Assembly: GCF_010119935.1 (NCBI RefSeq)
Contig: NZ_CP048209.1
Span: 1,098,001 to 1,162,000 of the forward strand
Reading direction: 5' to 3'
Length of the DNA: 64,000 nt
From: Paenibacillus lycopersici
Lineage (GTDB): Bacteria; Bacillota; Bacilli; Paenibacillales; Paenibacillaceae
Below are positions 49,201-57,633 of the stretch, piece after piece; position 1 is the first letter of the stretch; each line of letters begins with the position of its first letter. Under the pieces are notes generated by a model. That model saw only the letters and a list, made by a program, of their open reading frames with translations, was not told the DNA's origin and ran no database searches. The position numbers and the translations under genes are program-made.

Positions 49201-52200
49201 TTGTCCGGCGCGGACAAGGCCGAATCCGGCAGCGGCGCGGAGCCGATCGTCATCGATATCGTCACCGATGAAGACGGTCCTGCGATCACAAGACTAACGC
49301 CTGCGGATGGCGACAGATTCGAGACGCTGCATCCGCAGATTTCCGTCTCGTATAACGATCCGAGCGGCATTGATTTGACGCGCGCTTCGCTGAAGATCGA
49401 CGATATCGATTTCACGGATCAAACGATGTTCTCGGCGACGCAAGCGACGCTCGCGCTCACCTCGGAGAACGATCTGGCTGTCGGCGAACATCATGTGCGG
49501 CTGATCATCCAAGACTTGCGCGGCAATATAACGGATCGAACGTGGACGTTCACGATCGAAGAGCGATTCACGGGCGGCAACCATTACTACGGCACGACGC
49601 ACAACCATACGAATATTTCGCACGACGCGCACGGCGATCCGCAAACCGCGCTTAATCAAGCGAAATATTACGGCTACGACTATTTTGCGTTCTCCGACCA
49701 TTCCCACGATATCGATGCTTCCATTCGGGGAACGGCGGCGGACGCGGCGACCCATGGCGGCATGCCGGAGCGCAAAGGCGGCGAGAGCTGGGCGCTGACC
49801 AAGTCGCTGGCGCAATCGAATACGGTAGACGGTCAGTTCGTCGTGTTCCCGGCATTCGAGATGACGTCGACGACATGGGGCCATTCGAACGTGTTCGGCA
49901 CGGACAATTTCATCGACCGGGTTGAAGACGGCGGCATGTATCAGGACCTGGACAAGTACTACTCGTGGGTGATGAGCTACGACGACATCGTCGCGCAGTT
50001 CAACCATCCGAACGCGCCGTCAGGCTCGTTCAACAGCTTCCTGCCGTACAACAAGCAGGTGGACAAGCTGTTCACGATGTTCGAGGTCGGCAACGGTTCC
50101 GGCAACTATGCCTACGTGAACCTGGAGAACTTGTACTACAAAGCGCTCGATATCGGCTGGCATGTCGCGCCGACCTTCGGCGAAGACAACCATGACGCGA
50201 CTTGGGGCCAGACGAAACGGCGCACGGTCATCGTGGCGAGAGATTTGACGACGGATTCGCTCATGGACGCGATGCGCAACATGCGCGTCTATATGACCGA
50301 GGACCCGAACGCCAAGCTGGACGCGACGGCCAACGGCTGGTATATGGGCTCGACCGTCGACAGCAAGACGCTGTCCTTCAACATCACAGGCAGCGACGAC
50401 GTGCTGGAGAACAAGTCCGACCCGCATTACAGCTACATCGCGACGCAGTCCAACGATAATGTCGCGAAGGTTGAACTGATTACGAACGGCGGCGTCGTTG
50501 CGGCATCGTATACGCCGACGTCCGCATCGACTTCGTTCAGCTGGCAACCGACCGTTACCGCGCTAAGCGGCCAGCAATGGTTCGTCGTCCGCGTCACGCA
50601 AGCCGACGGCGACAAGATCTATTCCGCGCCGTTCTGGTCGCAGGAAGAACCGGTCGCGGTGAAGGTCAGCACGATCACGCCGGCGGAAGGCGCCATCATC
50701 GGCGGCAACGCGGCGACGCTGAACGCTTCGGTCAGCAATCAAGGGACGGAAGACCTGAACGGCTTGAAGGCATCGTTCTATTACGATCAGCAGGACAGCG
50801 GTCATTTGATCGGTCAGACGACCATCGATTCGCTCGCGAGCGGCAAATCGACGACGGCAAGCGTCATCTGGAACAGCCCGGAGGCAGGCAGCCACGACAT
50901 TATCGTCGTGCTGACCGCGGAGGGAACGACGCTGAACGAATATCATCAGTCCTTCTCGATCAAGGCGCCGCTCGGCAAGAAGATTCTGATCGACGCCTCG
51001 AAGCGCAACGAGAATACGACGCAGGACAGCGGCAGCTACAAAGATAACTTGAAGATGTTCACGAATCAGATGAGGCTTCAAGGCTATACGATTGCCGAGA
51101 ACGCGACGCCGGCGATCACGGACGCGGTCCTGAACGGCGTATCCGTGCTGTACATTTCGCACCCGGCTTCGGCTTACAGCGCGGACGAGATGACGGCGAT
51201 CACTAATTTCGTCGCTGCCGGAGGCTCGCTCTGGCTGGCGGACAAGAGCAACTACGGCGGCTCGAACCAGAATCTGAATCCGATTCTGGCCGCTCTCGGC
51301 TCCTCGATCGTGATGAATAACGACGAAGTGGTCGACGAGACGATCGACGGCAACTTCTGGAGCACGCCGATGACCTCGAACTTCTCCGTTCGTCTGCATC
51401 CGAAGCCGGTGGGCAATTATTTGACGGATTTCGTGCCGACGATCGAGTATTACAGCGGCTCCAGCTTGGCGAAGAACGACGGTTCGGCCAAAGGGGCGCT
51501 GACCGACAGCGGCACGGTCACGATTCTGGCACGAGGCAATGAGTCGACGTTCCAGCTTGCTTCGCAGGTGAAGAGCGATACGTACACGTACAAAGCTTCG
51601 GCATCCCCGGCTCCGGCCGACCTGACCGGCGGATCGGCGATTCCGATGATCGCGTCGGAGACGCTTGGAGCGGGAAGAATCATCGTTTCGGGGATGAATA
51701 TTTTCAACGATAAGCAGATGGACGAGAGCTATAACGCGAAGGGGAATAACGAATTCGCGCTGAATGCCGTCAACTGGCTCGCGCACCGCGAGACGGTCGT
51801 CAATTCGATCGCGGAGGCGCGCGCGCTGCCGGTCGGCACGGATGTCGTCGTACAGGGTACGGTAACGTCCGATTCGGAAGTCTTCTTCGATGCGTTCTAT
51901 CTGCAAGACGAGACGGGCGGCATCATGGCGTTCAACGAGCTGCCTGAGCACACCCTCTCCCTGGGAGACGTCGTGCGGGTATACGGCCATATCAGCATAT
52001 TCGAGAATAACATTGAACTCGAGTACAACGGGTTCGCGAACAGCGTCGTTAAAGCGCGTTCCGGAGCGCCGTTAGCGCCGAAGCCGGTCAGCACGCATGA
52101 TGCGTCGGCGAACGCGAATCTGGGGCAGCTGGTGAAAGTGCTCGGAACCGTGACCTCGGTCCCTGACGGCAACTCGTATGTCATTGACGACGGCAGCGGG

Positions 52201-55119
52201 CCGGTGCTTGTGTTCGCGGACGGTTACATTATCGACCAGAGCGGGCCGATTCCGGTGCTAAGCGTCGGAGACACGCTGCAAGCCGTCGGGTTGTCCGGCG
52301 GATATTCCGGCGGATTGCGGATTCGCGTTCGCAATACGCAAGAATTGGCCAAGGTCGATGCGACCGCGGCCGGAATAGCTGCAGCACTGACGAGTCTGAC
52401 GGCACCGGCGAAGGATGCAACATCGTTCTCGCTGCCGAACGCACCAGAAGGATTCGCGTACGCGATTAAGAGCGTAACGCCAGATGGCGTCATCGCAACA
52501 GACGGCACGGTAACACCGCCGGATGCGGCGACAACCGTCCAGGTCATCGTGACGGTGACGAGGACATCTGACGGCGATACGGCAGATACGGCACCGATTA
52601 CGGTGACGGTACCTGCGAAGACGCCGGCGGAGCACGTCGATACGGCGAGCGAAATCGCAGCGGCACTGACGAGTCTGACGGCACCGGCGAAGGATGCAAC
52701 ATCGTTCTCGCTGCCGATCGCACCAGAAGGGTTCGCGTACGCCATTAAGAGCGTGACGCCGGAAGGCGTCATCGCAACAGACGGCACGGTAACGCCGCCG
52801 GATGCGGCGACAACCGTCCAAGTCATCGTGACGGTGACGAGGACATCCGACGGCGATACGGCAGATACGGCGCCGATCACGGTGACGGTACCTGCGAAGA
52901 CGCCTGCGGAGCACGTCGATACGGCGAGCGAAATCGCAGCGGCACTGACGAGTCTGACGGCACCGGCGAAGGATGCAACATCGTTCTCGCTGCCGATCGC
53001 ACCAGAAGGGTTCACGTACGCCATTAAGAGCGTGACGCCGGAAGGCGTCATCGCAACAGACGGCACGGTAACGCCGCCGGATGCGGCGACAACCGTCCAA
53101 GTCATCGTGACGGTGACGAGGACATCCGACGGCGATACGGCAGATACGGCGCCGATCACGGTGACGGTACCTGCGAAGACGCCGGCGGAGCACGTCGATA
53201 CGGCGAGCGAAATCGCAGCGGCACTGACGAGTCTGACGGCACCGGCGAAGGATGCAACATCGTTCTCGCTGCCGATCGCACCAGAAGGGTTCACGTACGC
53301 CATTAAGAGCGTGACGCCGGAAGGCGTCATCGCAATAGACGGCACGGTAACGCCGCCGGATGCGGCGACAACCGTCCAAGTCATCGTGACGGTGACGAGG
53401 ACATCCGACGGAGATACGGCTGATACGGCGCCGATCACGGTGACGGTACCTGCGAGGACGCCGGCGGAGCACGTCGATACGGCGAGCGAAATCGCAGCGG
53501 CACTGACGAGTCTGACGGCACCGGCGAAGGATGCAACATCGTTCTCGCTGCCGAACGCGCCGGCAGGATTCGCGTACGCGATTAAGAGCGTGACGCCGGA
53601 AGGTGTCATCGCAACAGACGGCACGGTAACGCCGCCGGATGCGGCGACAACCGTCCAGGTCATCGTGACGGTGACGAGGACATCCGACGGCGATACGGCA
53701 GATACGGCACCGATTACGGTGAAGGTACCTGCGAAGACGCCGGCGGACAACGGCAACAACGGTAATAACGGTAATAACGGTAACAACGGTAACAACGGTA
53801 ACAACGGTAACAACGGTAACAACGGTAACAACGGTAACAACGGTAACAACGGTAACAACGGTAACAACGGCAACAACGGTAATAACGGTAACAACGGCAA
53901 TAACGACAATAACGGCAACAACGGCAATAACGGCAACAACGGAAACACGGGCAATAACGGCAATACCGGCAACACCGGAAACACCGGTACGACCGAAACG
54001 CCGGCCAACGTTACCGTGGTAACCGCCGCGACGCTGCAGCAGCAATCGGGCAGCGTAACGACGGTTGCGCTGAAGTCGGGAACGACTTCCGTCAGCTTGC
54101 CGGGCAATGCTTTCGAGCTTCTCGGCAGCCGCTCGCTTGCGGTACAGTCGGGCAGCGTGGAACTGCAGTTGCCGCCGAGCCTGTTCAACCAACTGACAGC
54201 TCAAGTGCCGGGAGCGGATCTCTCGGAGGGAACGATCTCCCTCCAAATGTCGCCGCTGAGCTCGGATGATGCCAAGCGGGCGATTTCGGGCAGCGAGAGC
54301 GGCAGCCGTTCCGTCATCCAGGCCGAAGGTCAAATTTACGAGTTCAGCCTGAGCTTCACGACGGCTTCGGGCGAGACGACGAAGCTGACGCATTTCAATG
54401 AACCAATCACGATTCGCCTGAAGGTCGATCCTTCGGTCGTAGCCGCGAATCCGGGCTTGTTCGGCATCTACTACATCGGCGATGACGGCAAGCTGGAGTA
54501 CCTCGGCGGCGAATACGCGAACGGCGAGATGACGGCGAAGATCAGCCACTTCAGCAAGTATGCGGTGCTGAAAGTGACGCATAACTTCTCCGATCTGCCG
54601 CCGAGCTCGTGGGCGTACAACGTCATTCAAGAAATGACGGCCAAGCAAATCGTGAACGGCACGAGCGACACGACGTTTGAACCGAACCGGGCCATCACGC
54701 GCGGCGAATTCACGAAATTGCTCGTGAACGCGCTGCAGCTGACCGGCAAGGCGACGACAACGTTCACGGACGTGCCGGGCAGCGCTTTCTATGCGGAACC
54801 GATCGCGATCGCCTTCAGCAATGGCATCGTAACGGGCCGAACCGCAACGACGTTCGATCCGAACGGTTTCGTCACGCGCGAAGAAATGGCCGCGATGATG
54901 ATGAAAGCTTATGCGGTCATTAAAGGGCAGCAGATCGAGACGGTGGACGAATCCGCGTTCGCGGATATCGGCAGCGTGTCGGGCTGGGCGAAGAACTACG
55001 TGAACGCAGCGGCGAAGCTGAAGCTCGTGAACGGCCGGGCGAGCCATCAATTCGTGCCGAAGGGCATCGCTTCCCGCGCGGAAGCGGTACAAGCGATTTA
55101 CAACTTAATGAACAAGTAA
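46228..55119 (+). CDS. Giant SLH-anchored protein with PHP-type (CehA/McbA-like) metallohydrolase domain
   Basis: The start is set at GTG 46228, 7 nt after GGAGG; an earlier in-frame ATG at 46162 lacks such a site. 2963 residues. Signal peptide ending A-M-A-A-A-A; Ig-like domains; a lamin-tail domain (F-F-E-L-Y-N-R, G-W-V-M-E-Y, about 47460-47830); an OB-fold (Y-L-Q-D-A-T-G-G); a PHP-like domain with H-N-H (1125, 1127), S-D-H (1157-1158) and further His/Asp residues, as in CehA/McbA metallo-phosphoesterase-like proteins; a glutamine-amidotransferase-like Rossmann region (about 50970-51330); a second OB-fold; five 93-residue repeats; an Asn-Gly-Asn linker; a pre-SLH domain; and three SLH domains. 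The predicted activity is metal-dependent hydrolysis of a phosphoester or related bond at the cell surface. It follows the ECF sigma pair. Confidence 0.9.
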   Translation: MIDSVIRKKRIFGVALSVLMLLSLLQPASFLPRAMAAAAATLVKWDGTGSGANAAVDVPANQEVSLDVNKDKKVTTNATTVAFSNDNSTPKVPVVSGSKWPADGYWQVSLVSTGYSNLKVSSVQRGSGTGPRDFKLQYSLDPASGWVDVAGGAITVKNDWTTGVLNQVALPSQADNQALLYLRWAIAGTSNISGNGNFADTGTSQIENIIVTGEASDGSGGETGGDGGSGTPATAAPIPGKITFADDYTTLTGDAGAVPASSDVHAYDAANTMLGQTTANADGSFALTISNPTNAGTVLLTATETDKNESAKASVSVGRTATPNAAKITYASYSTVSGSAGAVVGSSEVTVYLADGTTSAGTTTAAADGSFTASLVGADGNAKIYVAAKAANKLISAQAGVDFAIPNATKVNPGDVVFSMLNVSGTANGVYKNKFFELYNRTDHDISLQGWVMEYSALGTPKTTGSGTTLSGMIKAHGYYLVSGAANANGPAAVPATADVSGSLGPNAGSSGGGIMILTQASTATTDQNNENIVDLIAYGSDLSLFAGKTFVWGTPFVASDIASGVMIRRTESGSDPRAAVGLRNGAYFTKDPSKDFVTFVPKAAAAPSEIIVKNASYKEAPAASAITFDGVASVVGAADAAVANSTVKAYAYVGGVLTKVGEATAGVNGSFTMAIANAAGIQTVYMTHTYANTESPYTRIDAASYTKPAVSTISDARAVDANGMTLQAGYAVTVEGIVTTANGALGTEATSFYLQDATGGLQVIAGAAPSVTIVPGHKVKVSGTIAFTAGMVQLLASSIEDEGDQGQPAAAAVAIEQASTAAVMEPLEGRLAAIKGKVTNIAASGTDTDVTLSDDAGHTLIVRVTAGSGIDMTGNTIAMNETYTFTGIVNQADRVSPYDSGYRLMPRSAADAKGVLQFSHTPLPKAYLGVDVGFEAMAKFADSVTLYYKGAAAESYRSIELTSADKVYYNGHIPQVDVPTTGKLYYYIEALSGADKAESGSGAEPIVIDIVTDEDGPAITRLTPADGDRFETLHPQISVSYNDPSGIDLTRASLKIDDIDFTDQTMFSATQATLALTSENDLAVGEHHVRLIIQDLRGNITDRTWTFTIEERFTGGNHYYGTTHNHTNISHDAHGDPQTALNQAKYYGYDYFAFSDHSHDIDASIRGTAADAATHGGMPERKGGESWALTKSLAQSNTVDGQFVVFPAFEMTSTTWGHSNVFGTDNFIDRVEDGGMYQDLDKYYSWVMSYDDIVAQFNHPNAPSGSFNSFLPYNKQVDKLFTMFEVGNGSGNYAYVNLENLYYKALDIGWHVAPTFGEDNHDATWGQTKRRTVIVARDLTTDSLMDAMRNMRVYMTEDPNAKLDATANGWYMGSTVDSKTLSFNITGSDDVLENKSDPHYSYIATQSNDNVAKVELITNGGVVAASYTPTSASTSFSWQPTVTALSGQQWFVVRVTQADGDKIYSAPFWSQEEPVAVKVSTITPAEGAIIGGNAATLNASVSNQGTEDLNGLKASFYYDQQDSGHLIGQTTIDSLASGKSTTASVIWNSPEAGSHDIIVVLTAEGTTLNEYHQSFSIKAPLGKKILIDASKRNENTTQDSGSYKDNLKMFTNQMRLQGYTIAENATPAITDAVLNGVSVLYISHPASAYSADEMTAITNFVAAGGSLWLADKSNYGGSNQNLNPILAALGSSIVMNNDEVVDETIDGNFWSTPMTSNFSVRLHPKPVGNYLTDFVPTIEYYSGSSLAKNDGSAKGALTDSGTVTILARGNESTFQLASQVKSDTYTYKASASPAPADLTGGSAIPMIASETLGAGRIIVSGMNIFNDKQMDESYNAKGNNEFALNAVNWLAHRETVVNSIAEARALPVGTDVVVQGTVTSDSEVFFDAFYLQDETGGIMAFNELPEHTLSLGDVVRVYGHISIFENNIELEYNGFANSVVKARSGAPLAPKPVSTHDASANANLGQLVKVLGTVTSVPDGNSYVIDDGSGPVLVFADGYIIDQSGPIPVLSVGDTLQAVGLSGGYSGGLRIRVRNTQELAKVDATAAGIAAALTSLTAPAKDATSFSLPNAPEGFAYAIKSVTPDGVIATDGTVTPPDAATTVQVIVTVTRTSDGDTADTAPITVTVPAKTPAEHVDTASEIAAALTSLTAPAKDATSFSLPIAPEGFAYAIKSVTPEGVIATDGTVTPPDAATTVQVIVTVTRTSDGDTADTAPITVTVPAKTPAEHVDTASEIAAALTSLTAPAKDATSFSLPIAPEGFTYAIKSVTPEGVIATDGTVTPPDAATTVQVIVTVTRTSDGDTADTAPITVTVPAKTPAEHVDTASEIAAALTSLTAPAKDATSFSLPIAPEGFTYAIKSVTPEGVIAIDGTVTPPDAATTVQVIVTVTRTSDGDTADTAPITVTVPARTPAEHVDTASEIAAALTSLTAPAKDATSFSLPNAPAGFAYAIKSVTPEGVIATDGTVTPPDAATTVQVIVTVTRTSDGDTADTAPITVKVPAKTPADNGNNGNNGNNGNNGNNGNNGNNGNNGNNGNNGNNGNNGNNGNNGNNGNNGNNDNNGNNGNNGNNGNTGNNGNTGNTGNTGTTETPANVTVVTAATLQQQSGSVTTVALKSGTTSVSLPGNAFELLGSRSLAVQSGSVELQLPPSLFNQLTAQVPGADLSEGTISLQMSPLSSDDAKRAISGSESGSRSVIQAEGQIYEFSLSFTTASGETTKLTHFNEPITIRLKVDPSVVAANPGLFGIYYIGDDGKLEYLGGEYANGEMTAKISHFSKYAVLKVTHNFSDLPPSSWAYNVIQEMTAKQIVNGTSDTTFEPNRAITRGEFTKLLVNALQLTGKATTTFTDVPGSAFYAEPIAIAFSNGIVTGRTATTFDPNGFVTREEMAAMMMKAYAVIKGQQIETVDESAFADIGSVSGWAKNYVNAAAKLKLVNGRASHQFVPKGIASRAEAVQAIYNLMNK
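52372..53766 (+). repeat. Five tandem 279-bp repeats
   Basis: Units start at 52372, 52651, 52930, 53209 and 53488, exactly 279 bp (93 codons) apart. Each contains A-A-L-T-S-L-T-A-P-A-K and T-V-T-R-T-S-D-G-D-T-A. The middle copies are almost identical. Confidence 0.93.
53749..53985 (+). repeat. 9-bp Asn-Gly-Asn coding repeat
   Basis: More than 20 copies of a GGTAACAAC-like unit encode an Asn/Gly linker, ending with G-N-T variants. It is expected to be a flexible spacer between the repeats and the SLH anchor. Confidence 0.92.
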
Positions 55120-55142
55120 ACAAGTCAAGGATGGACAAGCCA

Positions 55143-55187
55143 GGCAGGGTGTCGTGTCGACAGATCGGCATCCTGCCCCTTGTTTTT
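55143..55187 (+). terminator. Terminator between the PHP/SLH gene and the HupE-like gene
   Basis: GGCAGGGTG (55143-55151) pairs with CATCCTGCC (55169-55177), one G-T wobble, followed by CCTTGTTTTT. The metal cluster downstream is therefore partly uncoupled from the SLH gene. Confidence 0.75.
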
Positions 55188-55208
55188 CGTCCAGAGGAGG
55201 CCAGAAGC

Positions 55209-56447
55209 GTGCCAGCACACAGATCAGGCAAGTTATTTGCAGGAATAGGGGGGCTTATTGCGATCGCGCTTGCAGCGCTGTTATTTCCGCTGTCGGCTTC
55301 CGCGCACGCGTATAGCGCCAGCTATACGACGATCGCTTTGACGAAGTCCGGCACCGTGGTCACATACGCGATCGACGAATTGTCGGTCATCGAATGGGCA
55401 GGCGGCGACGCCAACGGCAACAACATGCTCGATCCGGAAGAGTTCGATGCGGTCAAAACGCCGTTCGCCGAGGTCTATAACAAGAACGTCGCGTTAACGA
55501 TCGGCGGGAAACCGCAGACGCCGGTTAAGATCGAGAACTACTACCTGGATCGTAAAGGCGATGCGACGAAAGTGTTCCTGCAAGTGCGTTACCCGGCTCC
55601 ATCGGGAGGCGAGTCGGTCTCGCTGACGGACAAGCTGTACGAGAAGGATGCCAAAACCAATTACGTGAACCTGCTGACGATCCAATTCGGCTCGGGCCGG
55701 AGCACCGCGGCTTTATCCGGCGGCGACCGGACATGGGCGATGCAGGTTACGGACGACGAGTTCGCGGCATTGCCTGCGGACGTTGATCAGGCTGCCGCTG
55801 CGAACGGCGGCAGTCAGACGGGCGGAGCGTCCCAGGCGGCTTCCGTCACGTCCGATGCGTCCGACAACGCCGCTGCAGAGAATGGCGGTCACGGCGCGAC
55901 ATCCGGCTGGTATTCGTTCTTCAAGCTGGGCATGCATCATATTCTCGGCGGATACGACCATTTGCTCTTCCTGTTCTCGCTGCTCATCGCCAGACAATCC
56001 TTCAGACAGTACTTCACGATGATTACCGCGTTCACCGTCGCGCACAGCATTACGCTGACCTTGACGGTGCTCGGCTGGATCAGCGTGCCGGGCAGCATCG
56101 TCGAACCGATGATCGCGCTGAGCATCTGTTATGTAGCGATCGACAACATGGCGCGTCCGCATGTCAGCTACCGCTGGCTGCTGACCTTCCTGTTCGGCTT
56201 GATCCACGGCATGGGCTTCGCCGACATTCTGGTCGGCATGGACATTCCGCGCAAGGAGCTCGGCGTCGATCTCGTCAGCTTCAACCTCGGCATCGAGACG
56301 GTTCAGCTGGCGATCGTCTGTGCCGCGCTGCCGATTATCTTCGCGCTTCATCGCTACCGGCATGCGAGGAAATTCGTACTGGCCGGCTCGAGCACGGCGC
56401 TGCTGCTCGGCGGCATCTGGCTCGTTGAACGAGTATTCATCGGTTGA
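55209..56447 (+). CDS. HupE/UreJ-like membrane protein
   Basis: The start is set at GTG 55209, 8 nt after AGAGGAGG; an in-frame ATG at 55131 would overlap the preceding terminator. 412 residues. Signal peptide (ending A-S-A-H-A), a 180-residue extracytoplasmic region, then a HupE/UreJ_2-type membrane domain that opens with H-H-I-L-G-G-Y-D-H-L-L-F and has F-G-L-I-H-G-M-G-F-A-D and six or more helices. HupE/UreJ proteins are linked to nickel or cobalt uptake, and this subfamily keeps the conserved His/Asp residues. The next gene begins within 20 bp. Confidence 0.85.
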   Translation: MPAHRSGKLFAGIGGLIAIALAALLFPLSASAHAYSASYTTIALTKSGTVVTYAIDELSVIEWAGGDANGNNMLDPEEFDAVKTPFAEVYNKNVALTIGGKPQTPVKIENYYLDRKGDATKVFLQVRYPAPSGGESVSLTDKLYEKDAKTNYVNLLTIQFGSGRSTAALSGGDRTWAMQVTDDEFAALPADVDQAAAANGGSQTGGASQAASVTSDASDNAAAENGGHGATSGWYSFFKLGMHHILGGYDHLLFLFSLLIARQSFRQYFTMITAFTVAHSITLTLTVLGWISVPGSIVEPMIALSICYVAIDNMARPHVSYRWLLTFLFGLIHGMGFADILVGMDIPRKELGVDLVSFNLGIETVQLAIVCAALPIIFALHRYRHARKFVLAGSSTALLLGGIWLVERVFIG

Positions 56448-56465
56448 TTCGGGAGCGTGAATAGG

Positions 56466-57620
56466 ATGGAAAATACGACGGTACGGCATAAGCCCGTATC
56501 CTCGCGGACGAATCTTTTTGCAGCCGTCAGCCTGCTCTGTATTCTCGGACTGTATCTGTTATCGAGCAACGCTCCCGGGACTTGGCTTGCAGAGCCGAAG
56601 CTGCAATTGTTCAAAACGCTGTTCATCAGCATTTTGCTTGAAGCAATGCCTTTTGTTCTCATTGGCGTAATCGTATCGGCGCTCTTGCATGTGTTCGTAT
56701 CGGACGCCATGATTCGCCGCTTCATACCGCGGAATCCCGTGCTCGGGATTCTGACGGCGACGGTGCTCGGCATCGTCTTCCCGATCTGCGAATGCGGGAT
56801 GGTGCCGGCCATTCGGAAGCTGATTCGCAAAGGAATGCCGATTCATGTGGCCGCGGCTTTCATCCTCGTCGGCCCGATTATTAACCCGATCGTGTTCTGG
56901 TCGACGTTCACCGCGTTCCGCAGTCATCCCGAAATGGCGTACATGCGCATGGGAATGGCGTTCGTGATCGCGCTAATCGCCGGTCTGGTCGTCTACCGCT
57001 TCGTGCGGTTCGACCCGCTGCGGGGAGAGGCGGCCGCTTCGCCGGCGCATGCGCACCGTCACGATCATCATCACGATCATCATCACGATCATCATCACGA
57101 TCATCATCACAACCACGATCATCATCAAGATCATCATCAAGATCATCATCAAGATCATCATCAAGATCATCATCAAGATCATCATCAAGATGCCAACCAC
57201 GAACACAATCACGCTCACCGCCCCGGCAAATTCGCCGAGGTCATGGGTCACGCGGTCAGCGAATTTTTCGATATGGGCAAGTTTTTGTTGATCGGCGCGA
57301 TCCTCGTCGGCCTGCTGCAGACGTTCGTGTCGAACGCCGATCTGATGGCGCTCGGGCACGGTCCCGGAAGCTCGAACGCCTTGATGATGGGACTCGGCTT
57401 CATGCTGTCGCTCTGTTCGACGTCGGATGCGTTCGTGGCGCAATCGTTCCAGAGCACGTTCAGCGAAGGCTCGCTGCTCGCTTTCATGGTGTTCGGCCCG
57501 ATGCTGAATTTGAAGAGCCTGCTTATGATGCTGGCCGTATTCCGCGCGAAATTCGTACTGATCGTCGGCGTCTGCGTAACCGTGCTTGTCTACGCCGGTT
57601 CGCTGCTGCTGAACGGATGA
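56466..57620 (+). CDS. UPF0718/ArsP-type permease with histidine-rich loop
   Basis: ATG 56466 is preferred (GGGAG upstream); GTG 56457 in the same frame is possible. About 384 residues with eight predicted membrane helices in two halves; F-P-I-C-E-C-G-M-V-P in the first half and S-L-C-S-T-S-D-A-F in the second are the paired signature of the DUF318/ArsP-like permease family (YcgR relatives). The cytoplasmic or periplasmic loop between the halves (about residues 195-250) carries some 35 His in D-H-H-H and D-H-H-Q units, typical of a Zn/Ni/Co-binding buffer. It pairs with the TIGR03943/YcgQ-like gene 13 bp downstream, as in other Bacilli. The transported metal is not shown by the sequence. Confidence 0.88.
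   Translation: MENTTVRHKPVSSRTNLFAAVSLLCILGLYLLSSNAPGTWLAEPKLQLFKTLFISILLEAMPFVLIGVIVSALLHVFVSDAMIRRFIPRNPVLGILTATVLGIVFPICECGMVPAIRKLIRKGMPIHVAAAFILVGPIINPIVFWSTFTAFRSHPEMAYMRMGMAFVIALIAGLVVYRFVRFDPLRGEAAASPAHAHRHDHHHDHHHDHHHDHHHNHDHHQDHHQDHHQDHHQDHHQDHHQDANHEHNHAHRPGKFAEVMGHAVSEFFDMGKFLLIGAILVGLLQTFVSNADLMALGHGPGSSNALMMGLGFMLSLCSTSDAFVAQSFQSTFSEGSLLAFMVFGPMLNLKSLLMMLAVFRAKFVLIVGVCVTVLVYAGSLLLNG
57050..57205 (+). repeat. 12-bp His-rich coding repeat
   Basis: Tandem GATCATCATCAC units (D-H-H-H), then GATCATCATCAA units (D-H-H-Q), in frame in the permease gene. Copy number can change in steps of four residues. Confidence 0.93.
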
Positions 57621-57633
57621 GGAGGAGAATCAT

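Noticed and set aside
52224..55092. Very long open frames on the minus strand (654 and 944 codons)
   Set aside because: They mirror the 279-bp and 9-bp repeats of the SLH gene on the plus strand. High GC and repeats keep the opposite frames open; composition is low-complexity and no ribosome binding site is seen.
28755..55119. The RHS frame and the PHP/SLH frame, counted from its first ATG, have the same length (2985 codons)
   Set aside because: Coincidence: the domains are unrelated and the better start of the second gene (46228) makes it 2963 codons.
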